Source: Sciscionella marina DSM 45152 (GTDB lineage: Bacteria; Actinomycetota; Actinomycetes; Mycobacteriales; Pseudonocardiaceae). Taken from it: a DNA stretch of 64,000 bases. Shown here piece by piece: positions 43,073 to 52,829 of this stretch. The first letter of the stretch is position 1. The number at the start of each line of letters is the position of its first letter. The notes beneath the pieces were generated by a model. It worked only from the letters and a program-made list of their open reading frames with translations. It was not told the DNA's origin and searched no databases. The position numbers and the translations under genes are program-made. The stretch covers positions 840,969 through 904,968 of the forward strand of contig NZ_KB905381.1 in the NCBI RefSeq assembly GCF_000379465.1, in the 5' to 3' direction.

Positions 43073-43815
43073 GCGATCCCGACCTCCAGGTGTGTGTCCG
43101 AGACCGCCGCGGAGTCCTCCCCGAGGAGCAGCATCGTCTGCGGATGGGTCCGTCCACCGCACAGCTCACGCAGGACCGGCCGGGCGGAGGCGATCCCGGT
43201 CGGCAGGGTGCGGAATCCGGTGGCGAGCCCGAGATGGGTCGCGGTGAGCAGGACGTGCTGCATCGCCGCGCCCGCCCGCAGCTGGGCGAACTCGGTGTCG
43301 TTCTCGGTGTGCAGCACGGCGAACAGTGGGTCGTGCTCATGCCGGCGTGCCTCGGTCTCGCGCAGCACGGCGGGGAGTTCGGTGTCACCGTCGAGGAACA
43401 GCAGCCGCGCACCCCCGGCGAGCGCGGCCCGGTGCAGTGCGCGGCGCGCGGGATCGGGGACCGGACCGTCCGGGAACGGTGCTCGGCGGCGCCGCGTCTC
43501 GATGCACGCGGCGAGGGCACGCTCGTACCGGGTCGGGCGGCTTTGCCCGGTCAGCAGCACGCTGGCCAGGTGTTCCGGTCCCGGCAGCCAGTCGACGACC
43601 ACCCGGCGTCCCCGGGCGGCCACCGCCACGCGCAGGTTGTGCACCGCGGCACCACAGGCGAGCAGGGTCGCACGGGCATCCGGATGGGCGGCCAAGCTGT
43701 GATCCAGGTGGACCTCGACCCGTTCGCCGTGCGCCCGGAACAGCCATGGCCGGCGGTCCTGCGGCGATGGCGCCCGGGCCGCGGCACGCAGCGCCTGGGT
43801 GATGAGTTCGCTCAT
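43069..43815 (-). CDS. Acg-like nitroreductase-family protein
   Basis: This 248-residue nitroreductase-fold protein is related to the previous one: [59 protein letters not shown], and ending with HPQTMLLLGEDSA. ATG 43815 is chosen because earlier in-frame codons lie in the divergent promoter. A DosR-box-like palindrome is 60 bases upstream, shared with the kinase gene. It is the first gene of a two-gene operon. A stress- or hypoxia-linked role is inferred from context. Confidence 0.82.
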   Translation of the reverse strand: MSELITQALRAAARAPSPQDRRPWLFRAHGERVEVHLDHSLAAHPDARATLLACGAAVHNLRVAVAARGRRVVVDWLPGPEHLASVLLTGQSRPTRYERALAACIETRRRRAPFPDGPVPDPARRALHRAALAGGARLLFLDGDTELPAVLRETEARRHEHDPLFAVLHTENDTEFAQLRAGAAMQHVLLTATHLGLATGFRTLPTGIASARPVLRELCGGRTHPQTMLLLGEDSAAVSDTHLEVGIA

Positions 43816-43874
43816 GGCCCCGATCCTGCGTGGCGTGCCGAGTACGGGCACAGAGCAGACGGTCGCACCGGGCA

Positions 43875-43888
43875 GGGTCCTTGGTCCC
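43875..43888. promoter_or_regulatory. DosR-box-like palindrome 1
   Basis: GGGTCCTTGGTCCC matches the mycobacterial DosR core GGGACTWWAGTCCC at 11 of 14 positions. It lies between the divergent nitroreductase and DevS-like genes. The same CCTTGGTCCC string recurs at 45647-45656 upstream of the DevR-like gene. Confidence 0.65.
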
Positions 43889-43932
43889 CGGCATGGACGC
43901 TGGTCAGCGGCGTGTGAGCGCGCCTATGGTGA

Positions 43933-45630
<1,698 letters not shown>

Positions 45631-45641
45631 GCGGCCCGGAT

Positions 45642-45658
45642 GAGGACCTTGGTCCCGG
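45642..45658. promoter_or_regulatory. DosR-box-like palindrome 2
   Basis: GAGGACCTTGGTCCCGG contains the perfect inverted repeat GGACC-TT-GGTCC and matches the DosR core at 11 of 14 positions. It is 86 bases before the DevR-like GTG, suited to autoregulation. Confidence 0.65.
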
Positions 45659-45743
45659 TGATCGAGGACGGTACGACACTGGCGCCGCGCGCCCGCGGCG
45701 CTCTAGGTTCGCCCCGGGGTCCACAGGAGAGGAGAACTCGTCC

Positions 45744-46403
45744 GTGATCAGGGTATTTCTGGTCGACGACCATGAGGTCGTGCGCAGGGGCCTCGCCGAG
45801 CTGATCGGCGCGGACAACCGGCTGCAGGTGATCGGCGAGGCGGGCAGTTTCGCCCAGGCACTGGCCAGGATTCCCGCGCTGCGCCCGGATATCGCGGTAC
45901 TGGATCTGCGCCTGCCGGACGGCAACGGCATCGAACTGTGCCGCGAACTGCGCTCCATGCTGCCCAGCCTCAACGTGCTCATGCTCACCTCGTACACCGA
46001 CGAGGAAGCCATGCTCGACGCGATACTCGCCGGCGCGGGCGGGTACGTCATCAAGGACATCCAGGGATTGAGGCTCACCGCGGCGATCCTCGAGGTCGGC
46101 TCGGGCCGCTCACTGCTCGACAACCGGGCGGCGGCGACCCTGATGGCGAAACTGCGCGCGGATGCCGCCGCGGTGGACGGCCCGCTCGCCGGGCTCACCG
46201 AGCAGGAACGGGTGCTGCTCGACCTGATCGGGGAGGGGCTGACCAACCGGCAGATCGCCGAGCGGATGTACCTCGCCGAGAAGACGGTGAAAAACTACGT
46301 GTCCCGGCTGCTGACCAAGCTCGGGCTCGAGCGGCGTACCCAGGCCGCGGTGCTGGCTACCGAACTGCGTGCCCCGAAACGGTCCCGGGAGCAACCGGAC
46401 TAG
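45744..46403 (+). CDS. devR: DevR/DosR-like response regulator
   Basis: This 219-residue NarL/LuxR-type regulator is very close in plan to mycobacterial Dos[22 protein letters not shown], phospho-Asp54 in [26 protein letters not shown], the linker [18 protein letters not shown] and the helix-turn-helix [25 protein letters not shown] (in parts). GTG 45744 has GGAGAGGAGA upstream. It should act on the two DosR-like boxes in this locus. A long hairpin follows the gene. Confidence 0.9.
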   Translation: MIRVFLVDDHEVVRRGLAELIGADNRLQVIGEAGSFAQALARIPALRPDIAVLDLRLPDGNGIELCRELRSMLPSLNVLMLTSYTDEEAMLDAILAGAGGYVIKDIQGLRLTAAILEVGSGRSLLDNRAAATLMAKLRADAAAVDGPLAGLTEQERVLLDLIGEGLTNRQIAERMYLAEKTVKNYVSRLLTKLGLERRTQAAVLATELRAPKRSREQPD

Positions 46404-46457
46404 CGGGCCCCGATCGGTTCACCCCTCGGCCGGACTAGCTCGTCGGTCGGACCCGCC

Positions 46458-46501
46458 GCAGAGATTCCTCTGCAGAACATTCTCTGCAAAGGAATCTCTG
46501 C
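46458..46501. terminator. Long hairpin between devR-like and Rv1733c-like genes
   Basis: Arms GCAGAGATTCCT (46458-46469) and AGGAATCTCTGC (46490-46501) are perfect 12-bp complements, extended by TGCAGA/TCTGCA after one mismatch. It sits between two convergent genes and 6 bases from the stop of the second. No T-run follows; it is best read as a bidirectional terminator or mRNA 3'-end protector. Confidence 0.6.
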
Positions 46502-46507
46502 GTATTG

Positions 46508-47113
46508 TCACCAGAAACGGGGCCCGCTGTGGTTGTTCGTGTCGAACAGTTGCCATTCACGATGCCAGCGCAAATAGCGCCCCTGATTGATACCCGCCCT
46601 GGCGAGCAGGAACAGCCCGGTCAGTGCACCGGCGATACCGAGCCAGGTGAGCAGGCCGGTGCAGATCGCCCCGATCGTCACATCGTTCGCGGTCAGCGGT
46701 GCGCGTACCACCGCCCCAGTGTTGTCCAGCCAGATCTGGATCTGGTCGCCCCTCTTCGTCGCGGGAGGCACCACGATGTCCCCGTCCGCCCGCCCGGGCA
46801 GGGTGCTTTCGCTCCAGTGGGCGGGCACCTTCGTGGTCTGTTCCGTCGCGATCCGTCCCATCCCGGCGATGGGTGCGTCGGCGAGCGCGGTCGCGGCGAC
46901 CGCGTGCCGGTCGGCTAGTTGTCGTGTGGATTGTTCATGCAGTTGTGTGAAATTGTTCGTTCCGATCGACACCGCAAACGGCACGGACAAAATCGCGAGT
47001 GCTACCGCGAACGCGAGCAACCCGCTTTCCAACCGGTCAACGCCGCGCACAAGTGGGTTCCGCCGGAGGTGGGCAAACCTCCACCACCGACGGGTGCGCA
47101 TTGACCCGGTCAT
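46508..47113 (-). CDS. Rv1733c-like conserved membrane protein
   Basis: This 201-residue protein has two membrane helices: one at the N-terminal side (LLAFAVALAILSVPFAVSIGT) and one near the C-terminus (ICTGLLTWLGIAGALTGLFLLA). An extracellular domain lies between, with VPAHWS and TKRGDQIQIWLDNTGAV. The layout and motifs (RNPLVRGVDRLE at the N-terminus) match the mycobacterial DosR-regulon protein Rv1733c. ATG 47113 has GGGAGG upstream; GTG 47140 is the alternative. Function is unknown; context supports induction with the DevRS module. Confidence 0.82.
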   Translation of the reverse strand: MTGSMRTRRWWRFAHLRRNPLVRGVDRLESGLLAFAVALAILSVPFAVSIGTNNFTQLHEQSTRQLADRHAVAATALADAPIAGMGRIATEQTTKVPAHWSESTLPGRADGDIVVPPATKRGDQIQIWLDNTGAVVRAPLTANDVTIGAICTGLLTWLGIAGALTGLFLLARAGINQGRYLRWHREWQLFDTNNHSGPRFW

Positions 47114-47140
47114 CCCGATCGCCTCCCATTCCTCGATCAC

Positions 47141-47532
47141 CTGGTCTATCTTTATTGTCGGACCGAACGGCTAAAGTTGAACACCCTCCGTGCTAAACAA
47201 TGGCGCGGCTCACGAAAGCCGGCAACTCGCCGGCTCGATCCGCGCGCCCCGCAGGAGGGGACAACCCGCTGCGTACGGCCCGCACGGGGCGAGAACGGGC
47301 GGATCATCACCGCCGTGGCACGTGGTCCAATTTGGGAAAGTTCTCCCGGCAGGTGGACCCCGCGTGGGTGAGTGCTCCTCCGTGCGGGTCGGTGTTCGTG
47401 TGCCCGCCCTCACGATTTCGGGCGGAGGTCCGGGTCACACCGGAAACGTTGGCTCCGGAGTGGGAAATCCGGTTACCCGGCCCGGGGTTCATCCCGCTTG
47501 TCCGGTTCGGTGCACAGTGCAGCGGGGACCGG
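47141..47532. other. 392-base intergenic region
   Basis: This region holds the promoter of the Rv1733c-like gene and otherwise no gene I can support. A plus-strand frame from ATG 47200 runs 135 codons but overlaps the MarR 3' end and its translation resembles no protein (Arg/Pro-rich). No DosR-type box is evident. Confidence 0.4.
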
Positions 47533-48012
47533 CTATTCGAACAGCGGAGCCGATTCGATGTCCAATTCCTCGGAGGCCGCGATCACCTTGGTGAGCGCCA
47601 CCCGTAATTTCTCCAGGTCGGCGACGTCGATCCCCAGTTTCTCGACCACCTGGTACGGGATTCGCTCCGCCATTTCCCGCAGTTTCTTTCCCTTTTCGGT
47701 CAATCCGACGGCGAGCAGGCGCTCATCGGCCGAATTGCGGGTCCGGGTCACGTAGCCGAGCGATTCGAGCCGTTTCAGCATCGGGGAGAGCGCGGCGGAA
47801 TCGGCCCGCAGCGAGGCGCCGAGCTGTTTGATGGACTGCGGGGACTCTTCCCACAGCGCGAGCATCACCAGATACTGCGGATGCGTGAGTCCGAGCGGTT
47901 TCAACAGCGGCCGGTAGAGGCCGATCACATTTCGCGAGGCGACCGAGAGGGCGAAACACACCTGCCGTTCGAGAGCGAGGGGATCCTCGCCGAGATCGAC
48001 CGATGAACTCAC
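47533..48012 (-). CDS. OhrR-like MarR-family regulator
   Basis: This 159-residue MarR protein has an N-terminal peroxide-sensing Cys in VCFALSVASRN (Cys19), as in OhrR. It has a winged helix: LTHPQYLVMLALWEESPQSIKQLGASLRADSAALSPMLKRLESLGYV (in part) and wing RTRNSADERLLAVGLT. GTG 48012 has GGAGAGGA upstream. OhrR normally controls an adjacent ohr peroxidase gene, but none lies next to it; the OsmC gene in this window is far away. A DUF5313 gene precedes it on the same strand. Confidence 0.88.
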   Translation of the reverse strand: MSSSVDLGEDPLALERQVCFALSVASRNVIGLYRPLLKPLGLTHPQYLVMLALWEESPQSIKQLGASLRADSAALSPMLKRLESLGYVTRTRNSADERLLAVGLTEKGKKLREMAERIPYQVVEKLGIDVADLEKLRVALTKVIAASEELDIESAPLFE

Positions 48013-48053
48013 GACAGTTCCTCTCCGTTCCGCGGGCCGGGCGCGTTCACCCC

Positions 48054-48145
48054 TCGCTGCGCCGGTTCGCCGGGGCTTGCCCGGGCTTCGCTGCGCTAGT
48101 CACTCGCCAGGGGCTCGCTGCGATGCCCGCTCAAGTCTCGCTGCG
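48054..48145. repeat. Four short TCGCTGCG repeats
   Basis: TCGCTGCG occurs at 48054-48061, 48088-48095, 48115-48122 and 48138-48145, spaced 34, 27 and 23 bases, between the MarR gene and the end of the DUF5313 gene. The last copy encodes the C-terminal residues and leads into the stop. It looks like a small array of the short intergenic repeats seen in actinomycetes. Confidence 0.6.
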
Positions 48146-48535
48146 CCATACCGAATCGTAGTCGAGCCGCTCGGCGCGCACCTTCTCCTCGTTCGCCTGT
48201 TCCCGGACCGTGGAGGCGGTGCGCGGCGGGTATCCGTAGCGCACCAGCCGCGAGTCGATGCTGTCCGGGGCGTAGGTGAGCCCGTAGTAGATCGACACGA
48301 TCAGGCCGAGCAGCACGGAGAGAAAGGCCAGCCAGAGCGGACCGCCGAAGGAGGCGAGCACGAAGAACAGGATCAGCGCGGGCACGGACACCCGCAGCAG
48401 CACCCCGGCGAGATAGCGCAGCCACCAGGTGCGGCAGGTTGCGTCGTGCAGCGCCCACTCCTTGTAGCGCATGGGCAGCCGTCCGCCGATCGCGTGCCAG
48501 ATCCACTGCGCCGGATTGGGTCGGGCCATGGTCAT
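48131..48535 (-). CDS. DUF5313 membrane protein
   Basis: This 134-residue protein has the DUF5313 pattern: an N-terminal ARPNPAQWIWHAIGGRLPMRYKEWALHDATCRTW (in part), two membrane helices (VSVPALILFFVLASFGGPLWLAFLSVLLGLIVSIYYGL, in part) and a charged tail (SRLVRYGYPPR). The family is actinobacterial and of unknown function. ATG 48535 or 48529 is the start. The last residues are encoded in a TCGCTGCG repeat, so the natural C-terminus may have been replaced. Confidence 0.82.
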   Translation of the reverse strand: MTMARPNPAQWIWHAIGGRLPMRYKEWALHDATCRTWWLRYLAGVLLRVSVPALILFFVLASFGGPLWLAFLSVLLGLIVSIYYGLTYAPDSIDSRLVRYGYPPRTASTVREQANEEKVRAERLDYDSVWRSET

Positions 48536-48604
48536 CCGCCCGTCACCGCCTTCGCTCGCGGAAGCCGCGCTCCCACTGTCCTCGTACGTGCTAATGCTTA
48601 ACGT

Positions 48605-48617
48605 CTTAACTATTAAG
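48605..48617. promoter_or_regulatory. CTTAA-CTA-TTAAG palindrome upstream of DUF5313/marR
   Basis: A perfect 5-bp-arm palindrome (CTTAACTATTAAG) in a locally AT-rich stretch, 70 bases before the DUF5313 start, with a further TTAAC nearby. Its size and AT content fit a MarR/OhrR operator; the OhrR-like protein downstream in the same operon is the obvious candidate. Confidence 0.5.
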
Positions 48618-48724
48618 GTAGCACCGCGCGTGGGTTCCGTGTGGTGAGCTCACCCACGGCCGCCTGGAAAACCGCCCGGAAACCGGATGGACGGCTGGGC
48701 CCCGGGCTGGCTGACCTATCCGGC

Positions 48725-48778
48725 ATGTCCACCCCCGAGGCGTCGAGGAGCGGGCCACCGGTTGCTCCGGTGGCGTAG
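48725..48778 (+). CDS. Leader peptide upstream of Cmx-type exporter, 17 residues (putative)
   Basis: ATG 48725 opens MSTPEASRSGPPVAPVA and ends at TAG 48776-48778, 84 bases before the exporter ATG. Short leader ORFs (for example cmlA, MSTSKNADK) precede inducible chloramphenicol exporter genes, where drug-stalled ribosomes open the downstream ribosome site. Here the ORF overlaps a strong hairpin. The regulatory role is inferred from position and hairpins. Confidence 0.45.
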   Translation: MSTPEASRSGPPVAPVA

Positions 48779-48811
48779 CCCGAACGCGCCCGCGTCCGGG
48801 TGATCCCGGAC
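48755..48811 (+). promoter_or_regulatory. Two hairpins in exporter leader
   Basis: CCACCGG-TTGCT-CCGGTGG (48755-48773) lies in the last codons of the leader ORF. GTCCGGG-TGAT-CCCGGAC (48794-48811) lies between it and the exporter start. Both stems are perfect 7-bp pairs. Confidence 0.55.
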
Positions 48812-48862
48812 CGGCCGGTTGCCGTTGCCCTTCTCCGACGCAACCGATACGGGGTCTCTCTC

Positions 48863-50023
48863 ATGCCGTCCGCGGTATACCTGCTCGGCTTCGCCGTGTT
48901 CGCACTCGGCACGTCCGAATTCATGTTCTCCGGCCTTGTCCAGGACGTCTCGGCCGATCTGCACGTCAGCATCCCGGACGCGGGTCTGCTCACCTCGGCC
49001 TTCGCCATCGGGATGATCTTCGGCGCCCCGCTGCTCGCGGTGTTCGCCATGCGCTGGCCGCGCCGTCCCGCGCTCGCCGGTTTCCTGATCGTGTTCATCG
49101 CCGCGCACCTGCTCGGTGCCGCGTGCGAGGACTTCGGCCTGTTGCTCGGCACCCGGGTGCTCGGCGCACTCGGGAACGCCGGATTCTGGGCGGTGGCCCA
49201 GGCGACCGCGATGGATCTGGTGTCGCCCGAACGCAAAGGCCGGGCAATGGCGATCGTGCTCGGCGGGGTGAGCATCGCCTGCGTCGTCGGGGTGCCCGCG
49301 GGTGCGCTGCTCGGCGCGCGGTGGGGTTGGCGCAGCGCCTTCCTCGCGGTGGCCGTGCTCACCCTGCTCGCGCTCGTGGCGCTGCTGCCCGCGCTTCGCC
49401 CGCACGGTCCCGAACACGCCGCGGGTACGCGTCTCGGTGGCGAACTGCGCGCGCTCGCCGATGCGCGGCTGCTGCTGACCTACACGCTGAACGCGCTCGT
49501 CCAGGGCGCGACCTTCTGCACCTCCACCTATCTTGCCCCGCTGCTGACCGGGGTCGCGCGGATCGGCGCGCGGTGGGTTCCCGTGCTGCTGGTGCTGTTC
49601 GGACTCGGTGCCTTCCTGGGGATCGCGGTCGGCGGGCGGATCGCGGACGCCCGTCCGTACCGGGTGCTCGGTATCGGCATGACCGCGCTGCTGTCCGGCT
49701 GGCTGGCCCTGCTGCCGCTCGCCGGGATCCCGGCCGCGGTGTTCGTGCTGGTGTTCGTGCAGGGCATGCTCGGTTTCGGGATCGCGCCGGCACTCAGCTC
49801 GCGCGCCTTCTACCTCACGACCGGGGCGGCCACGCTGACCGGAGCGTTCACCACCGCCGCGTTCAACATCGGCAACACGGTGGGCCCTTGGTTCGGCGGG
49901 CTGGCCATCGGCGCGGGATTCGGCTACCGCGCGCCGGTGGCGGTGAGCGCGCTGCTGATGGTGCTCGCGCTCGGCGGCCTCGGGATCGCGCTGCGCATCA
50001 ACAGTAATTCCGATCGGCGATGA
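48863..50023 (+). CDS. Cmx/CmrA-type chloramphenicol exporter (MFS, DHA1)
   Basis: This 386-residue 12-TM MFS protein follows the Cmx/CmrA pattern closely: YLLGFAVFALGTSEFMFSGL at the N-terminus, AGLLTSAFAIGMIFGAPLLA, a GLVSP/GRA loop (SPERKGRAMAIVLGGVSIACVVGVPAG) and GATFCTSTYLAPLLTGVA (all in part). These proteins pump chloramphenicol. ATG 48863 is the natural start; the frame is open further upstream but through the leader region. Inducible expression by the upstream ORF is suggested. Confidence 0.88.
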   Translation: MPSAVYLLGFAVFALGTSEFMFSGLVQDVSADLHVSIPDAGLLTSAFAIGMIFGAPLLAVFAMRWPRRPALAGFLIVFIAAHLLGAACEDFGLLLGTRVLGALGNAGFWAVAQATAMDLVSPERKGRAMAIVLGGVSIACVVGVPAGALLGARWGWRSAFLAVAVLTLLALVALLPALRPHGPEHAAGTRLGGELRALADARLLLTYTLNALVQGATFCTSTYLAPLLTGVARIGARWVPVLLVLFGLGAFLGIAVGGRIADARPYRVLGIGMTALLSGWLALLPLAGIPAAVFVLVFVQGMLGFGIAPALSSRAFYLTTGAATLTGAFTTAAFNIGNTVGPWFGGLAIGAGFGYRAPVAVSALLMVLALGGLGIALRINSNSDRR

Positions 50024-50169
50024 GAACGTTTTTATGCCGGTAATTCTTTATGTGAAAGTTTTCTTGGGAAGGGTTAGCCCTGTCGGGCGTATTTGTGGGT
50101 GGACGACGTCGATTCTTGGCTAATCTTGAATTATCAATTTCTCCGCTTTTTGTCGTGCGGAGTGATCGA

Positions 50170-50801
50170 ATGTCCGAAATCGATCGACGGGTCGCGCTCG
50201 GTACCGGGGCGGCCGCGCTCGCCGCGACCGGGGTCAGCGCGCGGGCGGCGAACGCGATGGCGCCGGCCGATACCGCGGGCGGAGGCAATCCGTTCTTGTT
50301 CCGGCTCACCAGGTCCGCTCCGGACGATTACCACGGCGGCAGCCTGCGCGGTGCGCACGAAAAGAACTTCCCGGTGCTGACCGGCCAGCAGGCATCGGTG
50401 TATTTCGTGCATCTGGATGTCGGCGGTATGCGTGAGCCGCACTGGCACCCGAGCGCCTGGGAATTGAATTTCATCATCAGCGGAACGGCGGACTGGGTGG
50501 TGCTCGGCACGCACGCCGACGGTTCCTATCACAATGAACGATTTCGGGCGGGGCAGGGCGATCTGGTGTTCGCGCCGCAGGGTTTTTCCACTACTTCGGT
50601 CATGCGAGCCTGCGCGATCCGCTCCAGGTGCTCGTGATCTTCAATACGAGCACCGCCGAGCCGAACGACGACATCGGCATCCTCGCCGCGCTGAACTCGC
50701 TGCCGCGTGAGGTTCTCGGCACAACCTTCGGGGTGGGGCCCAGTGCCTTCGCCAAGGTGCCGACGACGCTGAAACCGGTGGTCATCACCAAACGTTCCTG
50801 A
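50170..50801 (+). pseudogene. Tat-exported cupin protein with frameshift
   Basis: From ATG 50170 the protein has a Tat-like signal (DRRVALGTGAAALAATGVSARA) and cupin motif 1 (PHWHPSAWELNFIISG, metal His and Glu). The frame then goes out at a run of five T (50583-50587). Adding one base continues GDLVFAPQG-FFHYFGH, which is cupin motif 2 with its His, and runs on through LQVLVIFNTSTAEPNDDIGIL and VVITKRS to TGA 50799-50801. So one base is missing from an otherwise intact oxalate-decarboxylase-like cupin. It may be a true pseudogene or a homopolymer sequencing error. Confidence 0.8.
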
Positions 50802-51064
50802 CCGTCCCGCCCGGCGAGCCGTGTGCCCCGCGACCTGCCGGGTGGCCTGGCGGATTTGCCTCGACCACCAGCTTTGCGGCATCTTTACACCTGGCGTGCC
50901 GGGAAGTCTGGTCGGCACACCTGCTTCGAACGGGGTGGGTGTAGAGGCGTAGAGGGGCTTCATGGTGCGTAGGAGTGGTACTGGTTCGCGGCCGCTGTCA
51001 AGGTCACGTCATGAGTTGCCACCCGTACTCGGCAATCCCGGCAACGTCGACGTACCCTGCGGAT

Positions 51065-51511
51065 ATGCACGCGGAAGACATCGCGGAGGAATTCCCGGCG
51101 GTCGGCCTGGACGCGGATGCCCTGGACGCTGTCCGGCTCCTCGCGGACAATCGGCTGCCCGCGGTGATCGTGGTCGACGAGAGCGGGAAGCCGTACACGG
51201 TGCTGCCCGCCGCGCAGGTGGTGCACAGCCTCGTGCCGGGCTACGTGCGCGACGATCCCTCGCTCGCCGGGGTGCTCACCGAATCCATGGCCGACCAGAT
51301 CACCAGCAAACTCGCCGCGAAGACGGTGCGCGGGCTGCTGCCCGAGGAGCCGCCGGAGCTGCCGGTGGTGCAGCACGACGACACCCTGGTGGAGGTCGCC
51401 GCGGCGATCGCGGGCTCGCGCTTCCCGCTCGCGGTCGTGCACGGGTGCAAGCTGCCGATCGGCGTGATCACCGCCTCGAGACTGCTGGAGCGCGCGCTCT
51501 CCACCTCCTGA
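51065..51511 (+). CDS. CBS domain protein
   Basis: This 148-residue protein contains a pair of CBS motifs: [35 protein letters not shown] and [36 protein letters not shown] (in parts). CBS pairs bind adenine nucleotides and often gate transporters. ATG 51065 is the natural start; the frame extends upstream with no ribosome site. A permease gene follows 28 bases later, so it probably regulates that transporter. Confidence 0.88.
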   Translation: MHAEDIAEEFPAVGLDADALDAVRLLADNRLPAVIVVDESGKPYTVLPAAQVVHSLVPGYVRDDPSLAGVLTESMADQITSKLAAKTVRGLLPEEPPELPVVQHDDTLVEVAAAIAGSRFPLAVVHGCKLPIGVITASRLLERALSTS

Positions 51512-51539
51512 CCGCCGCCACCCGGGCGGTGGTGCGGCC

Positions 51540-52829
51540 GTGATGAGCATTGTCGCGGTCGTCATCTTCGTCGTCGCGTACGTCTTCATCGCCAGTGAGA
51601 AGCTGCCCAAGACGGCGGTGGCGCTCACCGGTGCCGCTGTCGTGCTGCTCATCGGGGTCGTCGGTTCGAAGGACGCGTTCTTCTCCGCGGACACCGGGGT
51701 CGACTGGAACGTCATCTTCCTCTTACTCGGGATGATGATCATCGTCGGCATCCTGCGCAGAACCGGTGCCTTCGAGTACACCGCGATCTGGGCGGTCAAG
51801 CGCGCCAAGGGAAAACCCCTGCGCATCATGGTGCTGCTGGTGACCATCACCGCGGTCGCCTCGGCCTTCCTGGACAACGTCACCACGGTGCTGCTGATCG
51901 CCCCGGTGACGATGCTGGTCTGCGACCGGCTCGGGACCAGCAGGGTGCCGTTCCTGATCGCCGAGGTGCTCGCCTCGAACATCGGCGGCGCGGCCACCCT
52001 GATCGGTGATCCGCCGAACATCATCATCGGCAGCCGCGGGAACCTCGACTTCAACGAGTTCCTGGTCAACATGGGCCCGATCGTGCTGATCGAGCTCATC
52101 GTGTTCGTCATCTGCCTGCGCTGGCTGTTCCGCGGTTCGTTCACCGTGGATCCGGAGAAGGTCAGCGATGTGATGGCGCTGAACGAACGCGAGGCGATCA
52201 AGGACACCAAGCTGCTCATCAAGTGCGGCATCGTGCTGCTGCTGGTGTTCATCGGGTTCATCGGGCACTCGGTGTTCGAACTCGACCCCTCGATCGTCGC
52301 GCTGATCGGGGCCGGGCTGCTGATCCTGCTCTCCGGCACCAAACCCAAGCAGTACCTCGCCGGGGTGGAGTGGGAGACTCTGCTGTTCTTCGCGGGCCTG
52401 TTCATCATGATCGGCGCGCTCGTGAAGACCGGCGTGATCAAGTACATCGCCGGCCTGGCCGCGGATGCGACCGCGGGCAACGCCCTGTTCGCGGTGATGC
52501 TCGTGCTCGTGGTCTCCGCGGTCCTGTCCGGGATCGTGGACAACATTCCCTATGTGGCCACGATGAGCCCGATCGTGCTGCAGCTGACCAACGACTTCGC
52601 GGACCCGGTGCACTCCGAGGCGCTGTGGTGGGCGCTCGCGCTCGGCGCGGACTTCGGCGGCAACCTCACCGCGGTGGGAGCGAGCGCGAACGTGGTGATC
52701 CTCGGGCTCGCCAAGCGCGAGGGCACGCCGATCTCGTTCTGGGACTTCACCAAGAAGGGCATGATCGTCACGCTGCTGACCGTGGTGATCGCCGCGCCCT
52801 ATCTGTGGCTGCGCTATTTCGCGTTCTGA
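51540..52829 (+). CDS. ArsB/NhaD-type (ion transporter superfamily) permease
   Basis: This 429-residue protein has 10-12 membrane helices with IT-superfamily motifs: [37 protein letters not shown] (Asn/Asp/Thr), [21 protein letters not shown] and the second repeat [18 protein letters not shown] plus [14 protein letters not shown]. Family members export arsenite or exchange Na+/H+. No arsenic genes are nearby, so substrate is open. Start is GTG 51540 or ATG 51543. A CBS protein precedes it. It converges with the exchanger gene, overlapping 16 bases. Confidence 0.9.
   Translation: MMSIVAVVIFVVAYVFIASEKLPKTAVALTGAAVVLLIGVVGSKDAFFSADTGVDWNVIFLLLGMMIIVGILRRTGAFEYTAIWAVKRAKGKPLRIMVLLVTITAVASAFLDNVTTVLLIAPVTMLVCDRLGTSRVPFLIAEVLASNIGGAATLIGDPPNIIIGSRGNLDFNEFLVNMGPIVLIELIVFVICLRWLFRGSFTVDPEKVSDVMALNEREAIKDTKLLIKCGIVLLLVFIGFIGHSVFELDPSIVALIGAGLLILLSGTKPKQYLAGVEWETLLFFAGLFIMIGALVKTGVIKYIAGLAADATAGNALFAVMLVLVVSAVLSGIVDNIPYVATMSPIVLQLTNDFADPVHSEALWWALALGADFGGNLTAVGASANVVILGLAKREGTPISFWDFTKKGMIVTLLTVVIAAPYLWLRYFAF

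Noticed and set aside
47114-47175. DosR box before the Rv1733c-like gene
   Set aside because: Only loose half-matches (CGGACCG, GGTC) occur; no palindrome comparable with the two boxes at 43875 and 45642.
47200-47607. 135-codon plus-strand ORF after the Rv1733c-like gene
   Set aside because: Composition is shadow-like, no ribosome-binding site, and it overlaps the MarR 3' end.
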